Part shown: piece after piece, positions 1 to 11,548 of the stretch | Layout: the number at the start of each line of letters is the position of its first letter | How positions within the stretch are numbered: the stretch's first letter is position 1 | NCBI GenBank assembly: GCA_946803715.1 | Contig: CAMPET010000004.1 | Coordinates: forward strand, 697,011 to 761,010 | DNA from: Beroe ovata | Lineage: Eukaryota > Ctenophora > Nuda > Beroida > Beroidae | DNA length: 64,000 bases | Direction: 5' to 3' | Notes under the pieces: model-generated | What the model was told of the DNA's origin: nothing | The model's input: the letters and a program-made list of their open reading frames with translations, nothing else | Databases searched by the model: none | Position numbers and translations under genes: made by a program

Positions 1-67
1 GTGATAATGTGCTGATAATCAGACTGGTGATCAGTCTGATACCGTGTAATACCCCCTATCGTCACAG

Positions 68-922
68 TTGACCCGTCTGGGAACCAACGTAAACCCGGCA
101 CAACCACTACCCCCAACTCTGCCGCTCCCTCTATTGTATCCTCATTCGCCACTTTCGACGGCACGACTGCAATGCCGCCAGTCATGCCGGCATTTGCCGG
201 ACTTCACTACGGTGGACCGTACTTCTACTCGCAGCCGTTCTTCAATCCATCTCCCGTGGAGCCTGATTCTGTCAAGGATATGGTCAAGAAACAAGTGTGA
301 GTGTATTGGGACGTTTGCTATGGGACGCTCAGATTTATCTGTACCATATTATTTAACCCTCCAATATCATCTTCAGTATTCAGTACTTGGTCATGGCCTG
401 AGGTCTCATTCTATATCATCTGACCCACTGATTCCCACATTTCAGTTCCTACTACTTCTCCCCATCCAACCTGCAAGGAGACTTTTTCCTCCGATCTCAG
501 ATGGACCAGGAGGGATGGGTCGCTCTCACACTCATCGCATCCTTCTACAGGATCCGAAACATGACCACCGACCTGGCCCTTATTGCAGAGGTATGTAGTG
601 GGGGGGGCAACTCCAGGCCCTTTCCTAGCGTTAGCAATATATTCACTGTCCACTGGGCTAGCCTTTCCGCTCATAGCCCACCTTTTGTTTCACTACACAG
701 TACATACCTTCCTGCGATCAGTATTGTGAGTATACGCCGTGCAACAATATATTATTATTCAGAGTACAATGTATTGTTATAATATTCCCCTGTAGCCGAT
801 TCTATTATGCTGAATGTGTTGCGTACTACAGCACACACCACTACTATTGTACACTATAACTCATGTCGTCCCTGTGAGGTGTTATTATTATATTGTTTAG
901 GGAGAACAGGTGCTCCTGTTGC

Positions 923-958
<36 letters not shown>

Positions 959-3900
959 NAGGGTACAGTGACTTGTGGGAGCTTCCTCTAGGTCAAAAGC
1001 AAATCATAGCTCTGCTATCAACCACTCACACCCATACCCACACTCTCTCACACACACACACACACATACACACACAGGCATAGGCGCACAAACATGCGCT
1101 GTACACGAATGGTTCCACTCGACTAATTAAATACTAGAATGGATATCATTGAAATGCTCTGCAGCATTATTGACCGTAAAAATGATATAAACCACGCTCT
1201 ACAAGTATCACGATTATAATGACAGCCGCGATTCACAATGTCCGATTCTACACCGATCTATTACACAACTATTCCCCAATCCCCATCACAATCATTGCAC
1301 AACTATCCCTAGCACAACTATTACATAACCATCCCTAACACAACTGTTGCACGAATATCACCCACCACAACCACACAACTATTGAACAACTGTCCTCTTC
1401 AGTCCTCAGTTTCAAGAATATGCCCCATCACAACCATTGTACAACTATTGTACAACTATTGCACTCAACTATTCCCCCGTCAGGCGATAGCTGAGAGTCC
1501 CAGTGTCGAGTACCGTGACGGATTTGTCAGGAAGAGGGAGGATTGGGACCAGTTTCTTGCGAGTGAAGCTAGTTTCACTGGGCTGGAGGATTCCCACGAT
1601 AACCAGTCTCAACCGAGTTAGTGGAAATTCGTACAGAGTTCATAATGAAGACAGTTTTATGATAAGTCATGATTTGTGTATTTATAGCTCGGAACTTCCT
1701 CCTCTCACGAGGCAATTCCACTTGCTCTACCGATCCCCTCACCCCTCACTCACTCGCCCCATACTTTCCCAGAGCTGGACGCACTGGAGACGACAATCCC
1801 TGGTCTCCCGGCATCAGGTCTACCAGCTCCACAACAGAGAGAGATACCCGACAAACCGGCGCCCACCTCTACAACCACAGCGACGACCACTACTGGTGGT
1901 GGTGGTCAGCCTGGGGCAGCTGAAGGGGACAAGCAGAGACAGGACTGGCAGGAGGTTTGGTACCGGGTGGGGGAACGATTCTCGTCTTTCATATGAAAAT
2001 CAGTTGTGTAATTTCCCCTCACTTGCAGTGGATAACCGATGAAACACTGCGGCCATAAATGTTTTGTGTTTTGAACTGAACATCTATTTCTGGCAGTGAT
2101 TCAATCTCTCATACATCAACAATTGCAATAGACAAAACAAAAGAGCATTCACGAAGGAGTACATTGCACTGTACTGATGCGTTGAGAAAACAAATACTGA
2201 AATGAAATCATGATCTGTGGTATGCTATTTGCTTATTTGGATAACTTGATCACAGGAGACTGCAGTTCTAGATTATCTGCTGGGCTATCGTTTCACCCCA
2301 CACTTCGCAATAGAGCAATAGAGCAATAGAGCAATAGATTGTATGGTGACAGGAGCTTAACCTTTTTTTCTGTCCAAAATTACACCCCACACTGCTACAA
2401 TTTACCACGTCGATGAATCATCAGTGAAGATGTCATCTCAGTGAGATCTCGCGAGGTTTCCTCACGGGATTGTCGTCATTCCTCCAATAATATTCTCATC
2501 CCCGCCCAGGTTAAGCGTAGATCCCGGGCCCGGACCGACTCCCGCTCACACAACACTGACAGTAGGAGTCAGGAGCCGGAGGAGCTGGACTTCCAGTTCG
2601 ATGAGACAGAGGATGTGTTCAGTTCTCGACACACGTTCAGTAACGCTGACGAGGGATGGTGAGTGGAGAGAGGGGCCGATGTGAGGAGGGGGTGAGGGCG
2701 GGGTTTCGGGGAGTTGAATTGAGTGCGATAATCAAGACCGGAAAATAAGTTTTGGGGTTGAGAATAAAAGAAATCTGTAGCTTATCCTGACGATATTACT
2801 ACCGTGACAGGGACTCTGATGAAAATGACAAGGATGACATGACAGATGCTGAGATAGCCAAGATCGTGGTTGTCCATCCTACACCACCAGCGTTCAAGAA
2901 GCACCCTCAGGTACCGCTCTCACGCAGCAATCAGGGGAATCACGCGTTATCTTATGTCATGCGTGTGATCTAGTAAGTAGTATTTATTCACGTGCTATTC
3001 ACGTGCTCTCGAGATCAAACACGTGTTTGTTGCCAGGGTGACAGACATCCTGGAGACTACTCTTCCAGAGCAGATAGACTGCTCAACAAGGACCTCTTCG
3101 AAATAATCAATGAGGGTCTATACCGATATGAGGAAGTAAGTTGACATCATTTCATTTAACTTAATGTTTATATTTTTCATTTGTATGTGAAAGTTTCAAC
3201 AACTCTCGCTCGACTAACCGCCCTCTCCCAAGTTCAATGCTTCTTTCCCCATAACACGGCACATTTGATGGGTTGCGCTGGATGTGAACAACTATGAAGA
3301 TTGCACTGGAGTGTGACCAGGAACAATGGCAAACACGCTCTAAAACGAGCATAACGTGATCTGTGTACAATCACGCTGTAAGAAAGCGTGTATCTGTTCT
3401 AAGTTCGAATAGACTTTCACCCAGGAGATCACAGAAGACGGTACGCCCAAAGCAGGCAGTTTCAAGTCGGTAGACATGATAAGTCAGGAGGAGTTTGAAA
3501 AGATCCGCTCAGAGACTCCCACTCCCCGTGAAGAGACTGGCCCGGTGGAACCTCCCCCGCCCCCCAAACCCATCATGGTGGAATCTCACCTCAATCCGGA
3601 CGCGAAGCCATTCGTCATCCCTGTGCCACAAGAGGAAACTGCCACTGAGAACAGGTTCGTCCACTTTATTAAGTATCGGGATATCCCGTCAGTATGATAC
3701 AACCTTCCATTTCTTGTCGCTCGATACACGTCATAATACAGAAAGTCGACAATCATAATTACCTAATTACTGCCAAATTACCTAATGACTGTCGAATAAC
3801 CTAATTAGCACCACAGTATCAACACCCACAGGAGCTCTACCCGACAGAGGACAAAATCGGATTCGAGCACACAGACCGATGGCCGGCGTGACGTCACTGA

Positions 3901-6374
3901 GAACCCGCGGTTCTACCCGCTACCCGACAAGAAGGAGAATGTCAACCCGCTACAAGAGGTGAGTTCCATCATCCTGGGTATCTGGGAGTGTGATCTTGGA
4001 CCGGGTTTTCCCCGAAAACGGAGCATAGGATGTACACCCGCCCACCCCACCCCCCTCCCCAATTTGTTGTTTTATCTCTCACAAGTGCGCTAGTTAGTAC
4101 AGCTCTGGTTGTTACTAACACCACTCTCCCCTCATTAGGGCGCTGAATTGCCACGAAAACGGAAGACAAAGTACAGTTCCAACCCACCGATGGAGAGTCC
4201 AGTGGGATGGGTTATGGGCAACAAGCCAAGATACAACTCCACAACGTGAGTTTCATAGTTAATAGTGTGAGCATCAGCTGTTCTGATTATGCCGAAGAGT
4301 TAGAAACGGTTATTCTTCCCCCACAATTCCACTCAAATCACTCCTCATCCCGTGCATAGTTAACCAATAATTACTATCGCAGAAGTGAAGATTTGAGTAC
4401 ATCTCCGATTCCCTCATCTCTACCCAAATACAACCACCCCTCGCATGATCTACTCAAAGAGAACGGATTCACACAGACAATCTACCACAAGTATCACCAG
4501 AAATGTCTGAAAGGTACTTCCTTGTGTTTGAATATGATACGATTTGATCACCGATCACCCCATTAACCATTTAATCTTCTCGTACATTGTTAACATACTA
4601 AACTACTCCCTCAAAATAGCTAGGAAATACTATTTTCTTCTCATCATCTTAACTACTAACCACTAAGCTCTCGGTTCGTCACAACCTCTTCGCGCGCACT
4701 CCTCCCATTTCCCTCCCTAACTCCCCATACCTCCACCAGACCGTTTGAAGTTGGGCAAGGGAAAGAGCCAGGAAATGAACACTCTCTTCCGGTTCTGGTC
4801 GTTCTTCCTGCGGGCTAACTTCAACAGGAAGATGTACGAGGAGTTCCGTACTCTGTCTGTGGAGGATGCGCGCGCCGGTGCAAGGTAAGGTTGTGCACTT
4901 CGGGGTGTGCAGTGTGCACTTCTAATTGTGCATATGGGTGTGCAGTGTGTATATGGGTGTGCAGTGTGCGCTGCTGGGCGTGCAATACAGTGTGTACTGC
5001 TGGGTGTGCAGTGTACATATGGGTGTGCAGTGTGCACTGCTGGGTGTCGGTGTACAGTGTGTACTGCTGGATGTGCATATGGGTGTGCAGTGTGCACTGC
5101 TGGGTGTGCAATTGGGTGGTCAGTGTGCACTTCTTGGTGTGCACTAGGAACGAGAGGATCTGCGTGCACAATACACATAGTACATTGTTTGATGCTTGTT
5201 CTGGCTTCACGCCGTTAATATCTCCTCTCTCCCTCATAGATACGGGCTCGAGTGTCTGTTCAGATTCTACAGCTACGGACTCGAGAAACGATTCCGATCT
5301 GATATATTCAAAGACTTCATGGAGGAAACACTGAATGACTTTGATAATGATAACGTGTACGGTTTGGAGAAATTCTGGGCGTTCCTCAAATATTACAAGG
5401 TGAAGAATTGTTAATATCTGAAGCGTTATGTTGCAGCCAAACTTAACCATGGGGCCTGTAACATTCTGATCAATATTCCTCACATGTATGCATGTATTCC
5501 TTGTACTCTCAGGGCGACAGTAGCAGATTGAAAGTCAATCCGAGGATCACGAAACTGCTCGAGAAGTACAAGACACTGGACGATTTCAGAAGAGAGATGG
5601 TAACATTCGTTCATATTACGATTGCCCCTTACCCTTAGTTCAACCCCCCCCCGGCCCCTTCCGGACCCCCAGTAGTAGGACCCCATAATATCGTACCTTA
5701 ACATTACTTTCTACCCTCACAATACTTACTACCCCACCCTTTGTTCCCTCCTCCCCCCACTTCACTCCACTCTCCTTCCCCAATTATCTAACTTAACACC
5801 AGTTCCCTCTCTTCATTGCACTCTCCTCCCCATTTATCTAACTTAACCCCANNNNNNNNNNNNNNNNNNNNNNNNNNNNNNNNNNNNNNNNNNNNNNNNN
5901 NNNNNNNNNNNNNNNNNNNNNNNNNNNNNNNNNNNNNNNNNNNNAACCCCCCCCCCTTCCGGACCCCCAGTAGTAAGACCCCATAATATCGTACCCTAAC
6001 AATACTTTCTACCCTCACAATACTTACTACCCCACCCTTTGTTCCCTCCTCACCCCACTTCACTCCACTCTCCTTCCCCAATTATCTAACTTAACCCCAG
6101 TTCCCTCTCTTCATTCCACTCTCCTCCCCATTTATCTAACTTAACCCCAGTTCCCTCTCTTCATTCCACTCTCCTCCCCCATTTATCTAACTTAACCCCA
6201 GTTCCCTCTCTTCATCCCACTCTCCTCCCCCAGTTCCCGGAGGCGTACGGACTGCCGCCACGTGCTCGTTCCTCCAACTCGGAGTCGATCTCGGACAACA
6301 CGAAGAGCGACGGACGATTCCGAACCACTTCCTGTACGGTGGAAGCGCTCAGCGGAAAAACGGGAAAAGCATAA
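68..6374 (+). CDS. LARP1: La-related protein 1 (LARP1), 3' part of gene, 15 exons
   Basis: Exons by splice signal and phase: 68-296, 446-590, 1484-1562, 1773-1954, 2510-2658, 2811-2910, 3037-3135, 3425-3654, 3832-3958, 4139-4245, 4383-4513, 4740-4884, 5240-5399, 5513-5599, 6234-6374; TAA at 6372. These give 702 codons in one frame; the N-terminus lies left of the window. The La motif spans exons 1-3 ([20 protein letters not shown], then [20 protein letters not shown]). The linker carries EELDFQFDE and the [19 protein letters not shown] block. Three DM15 repeats follow: [30 protein letters not shown]; and [21 protein letters not shown] with [12 protein letters not shown]. In known LARP1 the DM15 region binds the m7G cap and 5'TOP motif to control ribosomal-protein mRNAs in the cytoplasm. 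The C-terminus ends soon after DM15. Exon 4 has a second, weaker donor at 1966, but GAG|gtttgg at 1954 gives the conserved DWQEVKRR junction. The match is unambiguous. Confidence 0.94.
927..1076. repeat. (CA)n microsatellite tracts in LARP1 intron 2
   Basis: CA dinucleotide runs lie at about 927-958 and 1051-1076 within the 591-1483 intron. An isolated N at 959 marks an unresolved base at the end of the first run. Confidence 0.85.
1258..1475. repeat. degenerate CACAACTATT repeat
   Basis: The motif CACAACTATT, with variants such as CACAACTATCCC and GTACAACTATTG, recurs about ten times at irregular spacing just before the exon 3 acceptor of LARP1. It is an intronic low-complexity repeat with no coding signal. 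Confidence 0.6.
2307..2339. repeat. 9-bp tandem repeat (GAGCAATA)
   Basis: The unit AGAGCAATAG is repeated about three times in the LARP1 intron between 1955 and 2509. It is short and intronic, with no evident function. Confidence 0.6.
4885..5130. repeat. GTGTGCAGTGTGCACTGCTGG-type minisatellite in LARP1 intron 12
   Basis: Degenerate units of about 20-25 bp built from GTGTGCAGTGTGCACT and CATATGGGTGTGCAG repeat from the exon donor at 4884 to about 5130. They keep several frames open on both strands and so create long false reading frames rich in Cys/Val or His/Thr. Similar GTGCAC-rich repeats occur at 20988-21110 and 31840-31940. Confidence 0.8.
5645..6230. repeat. Minisatellite and gap-flanking direct duplication in LARP1 intron 14
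   Basis: A pyrimidine-rich segment (5645-5851) is repeated almost identically at 5945-6150 on the other side of the N run. Its final unit, about 51 bp (CCAGTTCCCTCTCTTCATTC followed by CACTCTCCTCCCCATTTATC), is repeated twice more up to the exon 15 acceptor at 6233. Some of the copy number may be an assembly artefact because the duplication sits exactly at a gap. Confidence 0.8.
5852..5944. other. Assembly gap (N run)
   Basis: 93 Ns lie inside LARP1 intron 14, flanked by near-identical sequence on both sides. Coding exons are unaffected. Confidence 0.99.
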
Positions 6375-6503
6375 ACTCGTAGTTATATCAAAATTATATC
6401 AACGACACACACACACACAAAATGAGGAGCAAAATTACCGACTCTCGATGAATATCGGAGGTGTTTAGATCTGCAGAACTGGATATTTAAAAGAAAATAA
6501 TCA

Positions 6504-6519
6504 AATAAATTATAATAAA
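6504..6519 (+). terminator. Polyadenylation signals for LARP1
   Basis: Two AATAAA hexamers at 6504-6509 and 6514-6519 lie about 130 bp after the LARP1 stop codon. A GT-rich stretch (TGTGTTGTGGTGGTTG) follows, as expected of a downstream element. The 3' UTR would be about 150 nt. Confidence 0.7.
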
Positions 6520-7920
6520 TCTCACTGTGTTGTGGTGGTTGCGTGATTTTCTTACCCAATTACTGCTTTGAGGAGCGTTTACAATACACAAACATGTATA
6601 CGAACTGTTTGCATCACATTGATTAATCACACGTAACAAGAGAATATCACGTGTGGAGTATCACGTGTTTTCAAAGACGATACAAAAAGGGGGGTCGATC
6701 TACAGATAGAAAATTGGGAATCAATTCACAGGGCAAGAATTATTATCGAGGACAATTTGCTCTGAAATATTTGCTTGTCACAAGCAGCTTGTGTTTCACT
6801 CCCTGTGATTCTTCGTTGGAGAAAGATGCGGATCTTAAGTCAAAGATTTGGTTGAATTAAAGTTTAAACCATCATGATGTTATCAATCTTGATTGTCAGC
6901 AAGATGATGGTAACTGTAGCACTTACCTATAATTAGTTTTTAATTGGATAATTGAGTTCGGACACGGGTTCAGAATTTTAACTTGATTATCTCGGGATAG
7001 ATGGAACAAGAGCTTTATCCTGGTCTGTGTATTTGTCGACCACAGACAGGGTGGAACGATGTGTAAACGCTCTGTGTTATGTAAAGGAAACACGAAAAAC
7101 AAAATAAAAACTTCAAAAGGGAGGGTACTTTGTGTCAAACTCATGTCAAAAACTTCTTGGAGTATGAGATTCGATGATACTGAAATTTTCGCATGGGTTT
7201 GCTAGAGTACCCTTTGTTAAATAAGAGTGATTTAACTCTCCTAACTACGACTTATTATGCTATCTCGTATTTATTGTGTTGTATATCTAAACACGATCTA
7301 AATTTAAGGCACCCTATTCTTGGTCAAGCTAGTGTTAATGATGGGCTTGCGTTTATGTCATTTTGTCAATTGGGAGTTTGAAGATATATATTGTCCTTCA
7401 TGTTTTGTATTCAAACGATTAATGGTATCTGGGTTACTTATAATTTAGTTTATGTAGTGTGATTGTAGATCATTGATATTGTTGATTTGCTCTAGCCACA
7501 TCGGGGTTAAGATTTCAAGGCCATTTCAAAGCTCAATGAGAAATAATTTTGAAACTTGGGTACATTAATCACCATCAGTGGTTATGGATTACAACTTGAG
7601 ACGGGCTCAAGACATCGCTTAAATTCACTTTAAGTGTTTTAACTATTTACTTTTAGATAGTTTTGTGGCAGTTGGATTGGTCACGATTTCAACTTTTAGT
7701 TATGTTTGAGTTGATGTAAAAATGTCGCAATTTCCAGCATCTCGTTCAATTATGGATTTTTCAAATTGCAAATCTAAAATAGTACCAAGTATTAGTAAGC
7801 TTTCCAATTTGAGCTCACGTCTTAGTGAATGACTTTTAGACCTTAAAGATAATACATAAAAGAAGCATAATATTCGCCAAATATGTGCGTTTGGATTGTT
7901 AAATAATAGTGTTTCACTTT

Positions 7921-8064
7921 GTCGATTGATGATACTGATAGTGATAGACCCTGTCGAGAATTTCGTTGTCTGGCAATTGCAATGCTAGCCCGCTGATGCA
8001 ACCCGCGAAGCGGCTAGCAATTGCGTCAGCGAAATTCTCGACAGGGTCTATATCATCGATCGAC
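7921..8064. mobile_element. Foldback (MITE-like) element with imperfect inverted repeats
   Basis: The left arm 7921-7965 and right arm 8030-8064 are inverted copies sharing AGACCCTGTCGAGAATTTCG and GATGATA. The inner part also folds (TGCTAGCCCGC against GCGGCTAGCA). There is no coding capacity. The size, terminal inversion and a second copy of one end near 9254-9300 are typical of a non-autonomous DNA transposon. No clear target-site duplication was established. Confidence 0.65.
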
Positions 8065-9180
8065 AAGAATTTAGTTTTGTGCGCGGCGNGGTGGCGTTTT
8101 TCAAATGGCTGTGAATGTTTCTTTCAGTGTTTTAGAGAATTGAGATGGTTAAATACCATTATCCTTTTATTTATTTATTTTTTAACTTAACTTCGAATGT
8201 ATTAAACAAATCGATCTGAAATTTAGTCACCAGGTAGAAAAAACAAAGCTAGTCATAACAGGTTAAAATCGTCCGAATTCCCCACTGGCTGCCGAAGTTA
8301 TGGCTATTTGAAGTTTTCAAGAGCTCATAGCTCAGCTTAGGAACCTCTCAGAAAGATGATTTTCAACCTGCATTGTTGATATCATAAGTATCTATCAAGT
8401 CTCAAAGTTTCAGCCTGATAACTCAAAAGGAAGGTGCCACATGGTTTTGTCCACAAGTTAAAATCTCTATTTACGAGTCCTTTCGAGCGGCGAAATACAA
8501 TAGACGCTACAGATAATGAACTATACACCCACGTGCGCGTGATGAATTGTTGAATTGAATTGTTACTGGCATGTTGAATTGTTACTGGCATGTTACTGGC
8601 ACGTGCCAGTTGAGAGCTTTCAGATGCAGCTTTCAGATTTGTTCTACGTCTTTCCTGAGCTGAGTTATGGACAAAAATTGATCGGATTTTCACACGCTGT
8701 TTTCAACCACCATAACTTGACTTCTAAATACTCAATCGGCTTGAATCCTTCGATGTTAGCTTAAAGAAACATTCATCTTCAATTTCCGTGGCTTATCGTT
8801 GAGTTTGAACTAAAGAGTCGTTGGTTATTTCGTTTTAACGACAGACGTCTCAACTTTGGCATATTCTCGCGAAATTTTGGTGTTACACTTTTTGCGCCCA
8901 GTCCTTGTTCTTCTACCACCTACAACTCTTTCGAATCACAATTTCTGGCAACAAAACTTATTCTCCGAGTTAGTACCAGCCTGCAGATCATTTTGATACC
9001 AAGTTTGTCACATTTAGTTGAAGTCGATTTTTTTTCGTTCACCCCCTAGGACAAGTGGCGAATCGATGGCAATATGAGTTCTGATGATTGTTCCCCATTC
9101 AATGAATGGCATTCATCATGATCAAACAATTGCTCGATTCTGTATGGGTCTTCATTAAGTATATTGCCTGGCGATGCTAG

Positions 9181-9225
9181 GCCCAGCTGACGCGAGCCCA
9201 GCTGGCGCGAGCCCAGCTGACGCGG
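9181..9225. repeat. 15-bp tandem repeat, three units
   Basis: GCCCAGCTGACGCGA, GCCCAGCTGGCGCGA and GCCCAGCTGACGCGG follow each other exactly. They lie about 30 bp before the solo end of the foldback element at 9254, so the block may be internal to a larger relic of that family. Confidence 0.85.
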
Positions 9226-9253
9226 AATTATTCTCCTGTCTGAGAATAATTTG

Positions 9254-9300
9254 TGGCGCGCGCAATGAAATTCTCGACAGGGGCTATCATCGACAGCCAA
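9254..9300. mobile_element. Solo end of the foldback element family
   Basis: The stretch GAAATTCTCGACAGGGGCTA followed by TCATCGACAG matches the right arm of the element at 8030-8064. The GC-rich sequence to its left (GGCGCGCGCAAT) also resembles the interior of that element. No opposite arm was found nearby, so this is a truncated or heavily diverged copy. Confidence 0.5.
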
Positions 9301-9698
9301 TTAATATACTACCTATTTCATCATTCAGTAGTTTGTCCCATTCTTCACATGTGTACCGTTTCATTGATTTTTCATCATAAAACAGGATTTCATTGTCTAC
9401 ATTGGGAAAGTGTATATCTTTCATGGATGTTAACTGAGAATTATTAGGACTTCGCTGACAAAGTTTCCATTGAACTGTTTGGTTGCACAAGTATGCTGAT
9501 GATACTCATGTCTGGGTGTTTCCTCAATTTGCATGATTATTGCAGCTACTGAGTCATGCTGGGTGAGACCCTTTAACATGAGACCCTTTAACACTAATGC
9601 CATATCAAGCCTGGAACAAAGATGACATGTTCTGTCCATGCTACATGAGTGCATGGAGATCAGAAGATCGATTAACCAACTGAAAGTACTGATTGGGT

Positions 9699-9726
9699 TT
9701 TATTTGAATTTCATTTGGATTTTATT
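9699..9726 (-). terminator. Candidate polyadenylation signals for the GPCR gene
   Basis: On the minus strand, AATAAA occurs at 9699-9704 and 9721-9726, about 130-155 bp past the receptor stop codon. Their position fits a short 3' UTR. Confidence 0.5.
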
Positions 9727-9854
9727 CAAAAAATACTTCCGATTTTGAGAAGTAGTAAACTGAGTCTGAGAAACTTGCTTGAATATAACCCCATAACTGT
9801 GTACTCTCCTCATTATCAGAATAGTGAATAGCTTCATCTCTTATAGTTATGCTA

Positions 9855-10934
9855 TCATGCTGTAGAGTGGGATGTACTGTGTTGCTGAACTCCCGTGTTG
9901 TTTCCAGGGCAACATCTCAATACCCTCTCCCTGATCTCCCTCTTCCTCAATATGATAACTATGGGAAACACTGCTGAGAATACCATTGGTAGGGTGAACT
10001 CAGTGAGCCCTGCCAACACACCCACAGAAGTAAAATGATCATCCAAATTGTGATGTATGGAAAGCCAAAACACATTCGTAAGAAAGTATGTGGTGTGACA
10101 GATCACGTATGTGACCGTAACCAAGAGGATGGTGATTGAGACATGGCGTTTTTCTTGGTACATCTGTTGCATGGCCAAATTGTCGGATCGAGATCCTGGA
10201 CCATTGACCATATTCCTTAGCTGGACTGACATGTTGATTATCATGAGCAGTTCAGGGATAATGAAGTAGCAGGTCCCTACAAGGTAAAGTACCAAATTCC
10301 TGCCTATAGATGCGCTTCTGCAGAAGTGATAGTCTTTGCTACAGATCATATTGGCTAATGTGAACCCTCCTGGGACATTGAATATACTGACGAGAAGCAC
10401 ATAAATTCGATGGTCCTTTGTGAATTTCTGCAGGAGAAGCACTGCTGTTATAGTATCAGAATAATGCAAGACTGATATCGTTAAACTGAGCAACACTGCC
10501 ACAACTCTTAATGGGACTACATTTATAGAGTAAAAAGGTTTTAGTAAATTTACCATCAGAGTTGTGCCCAAAACCAAACTCAGCATTTTGGAGCAGTTCA
10601 CTGCAGGCAGAGCTGTGATCATATAGTAGAGAATAGTGGCACGGAAAAGTGGCATATTCACATTGGAGTGGCTGAAACTTATCAACCCTGCCACAGCCAG
10701 TACCAACATTCCCTGGGCTCTGATAATATCAGCAAGAGCGATGCCCATGTACACCTGTGGTGCGAAATTCTGCGAGGCAGAACGTTTGCGGAGCTCATGA
10801 AACACTAGAGAGTTCTGGACAAGCACAAGGAGTGCAAGGGTGATGTTGAGTGTGGCGATCCTAGAGCAGCACCCCTCCAAAAAGAGCAGATCCGTGGTGG
10901 AGTTCATGTGTGTCCATTTGTGATATTCTTCCAT
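9855..10934 (-). CDS. Single-exon atypical class A (rhodopsin-like) GPCR
   Basis: A 359-residue protein encoded without introns, in contrast to its neighbours. Seven hydrophobic helices are visible: about 26-48, 60-84, 99-125, 140-160, a TM5 containing LVGTCYFIIPELLMII, a TM6 containing SITILLVTVTYVI, and a TM7 containing LPMVFSAVFPIVI. An N-glycosylation site (NST) lies at residue 11. Class A landmarks present are Asn41 in TM1 and the LAxxD-type motif IALAD (Asp69) in TM2. The DRY position reads TLM (125-127), before the typical Lys-Pro-Phe loop, and NPxxY reads FPIVI. No CWxP motif is present in TM6. It is probably a plasma-membrane receptor of unknown ligand from a lineage-specific family. 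The start was taken at the first Met before TM1; a 5' UTR intron is possible. Confidence 0.85.
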   Translation of the reverse strand: MEEYHKWTHMNSTTDLLFLEGCCSRIATLNITLALLVLVQNSLVFHELRKRSASQNFAPQVYMGIALADIIRAQGMLVLAVAGLISFSHSNVNMPLFRATILYYMITALPAVNCSKMLSLVLGTTLMVNLLKPFYSINVVPLRVVAVLLSLTISVLHYSDTITAVLLLQKFTKDHRIYVLLVSIFNVPGGFTLANMICSKDYHFCRSASIGRNLVLYLVGTCYFIIPELLMIINMSVQLRNMVNGPGSRSDNLAMQQMYQEKRHVSITILLVTVTYVICHTTYFLTNVFWLSIHHNLDDHFTSVGVLAGLTEFTLPMVFSAVFPIVIILRKREIRERVLRCCPGNNTGVQQHSTSHSTA

Positions 10935-11544
10935 AATATATTGTGGGATAGCCTAAATAGGGGTAACATTTAGAGCTGTGTCAATTCTACTCATGACAAT
11001 ACTGCTTGGAACTGTAAAATAGCATTCCTTACAACATAATGGGTAGCAGGAATCGGGTAAGTGGATACAGTAACAAAACGAGATGGGAAAACCATTTCAA
11101 ATATTACTCAGGTTACCCCAATACAGGAATTAGTGTAAAAGTACTCATCGGTCGATTTTTAACCAGGATTTTGCCCTTACGTACCTGGTATTGGCAAAAA
11201 ATTGATCATGTGACTCTTTCATAGCAAATTTATCTGTGCATTCAGATGAATATTGGTCACTGAAACGTTTCTGAAGAATGATCCATTAATAAAGTATGAG
11301 CTGTATTCTGTATGAGTAACTTGAGATTTATGCTTTACCTTGGCTATGGCTAGTGTTGCTCTATTAAACACTGGCATAACATGTCACTTAAGACCAAAAT
11401 CTTCTTCCAGCTTTGCTGATAGACACTCTTAGGAAGTTCTCTGAAGAATTATTGAGATGTGTTAATATGACTGAGAACAGATCATTTGCATATCTTTGCA
11501 ACGGAGCAAAACTCGCTCCGAAATAGCTAAGGAAAGGGCCACAC
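10935..11544. other. Upstream flank of the GPCR gene
   Basis: About 600 bp between the receptor start and the XAB2-like fragment. It presumably contains the receptor promoter. I see no exon, repeat or clear core promoter element here. Confidence 0.5.
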
Positions 11545-11548
11545 CTGA

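Larger units (their letters stand above)
6520..9698. other. Intergenic region between LARP1 and the GPCR gene
   Basis: AT-rich DNA with no convincing exon on either strand. It holds a foldback element at 7921-8064, a solo copy of one end of that element near 9254-9300 and a 15-bp tandem repeat at 9181-9225. Short open frames here lack splice signals and recognisable motifs. Single Ns such as 8089 show the assembly is not continuous. Confidence 0.6.

Noticed and set aside
4717-5483. Long open frames on both strands over LARP1 intron 12
   Set aside because: They are produced by the GTGTGCAG minisatellite. The real coding exons here are 4740-4884 and 5240-5399 on the plus strand.
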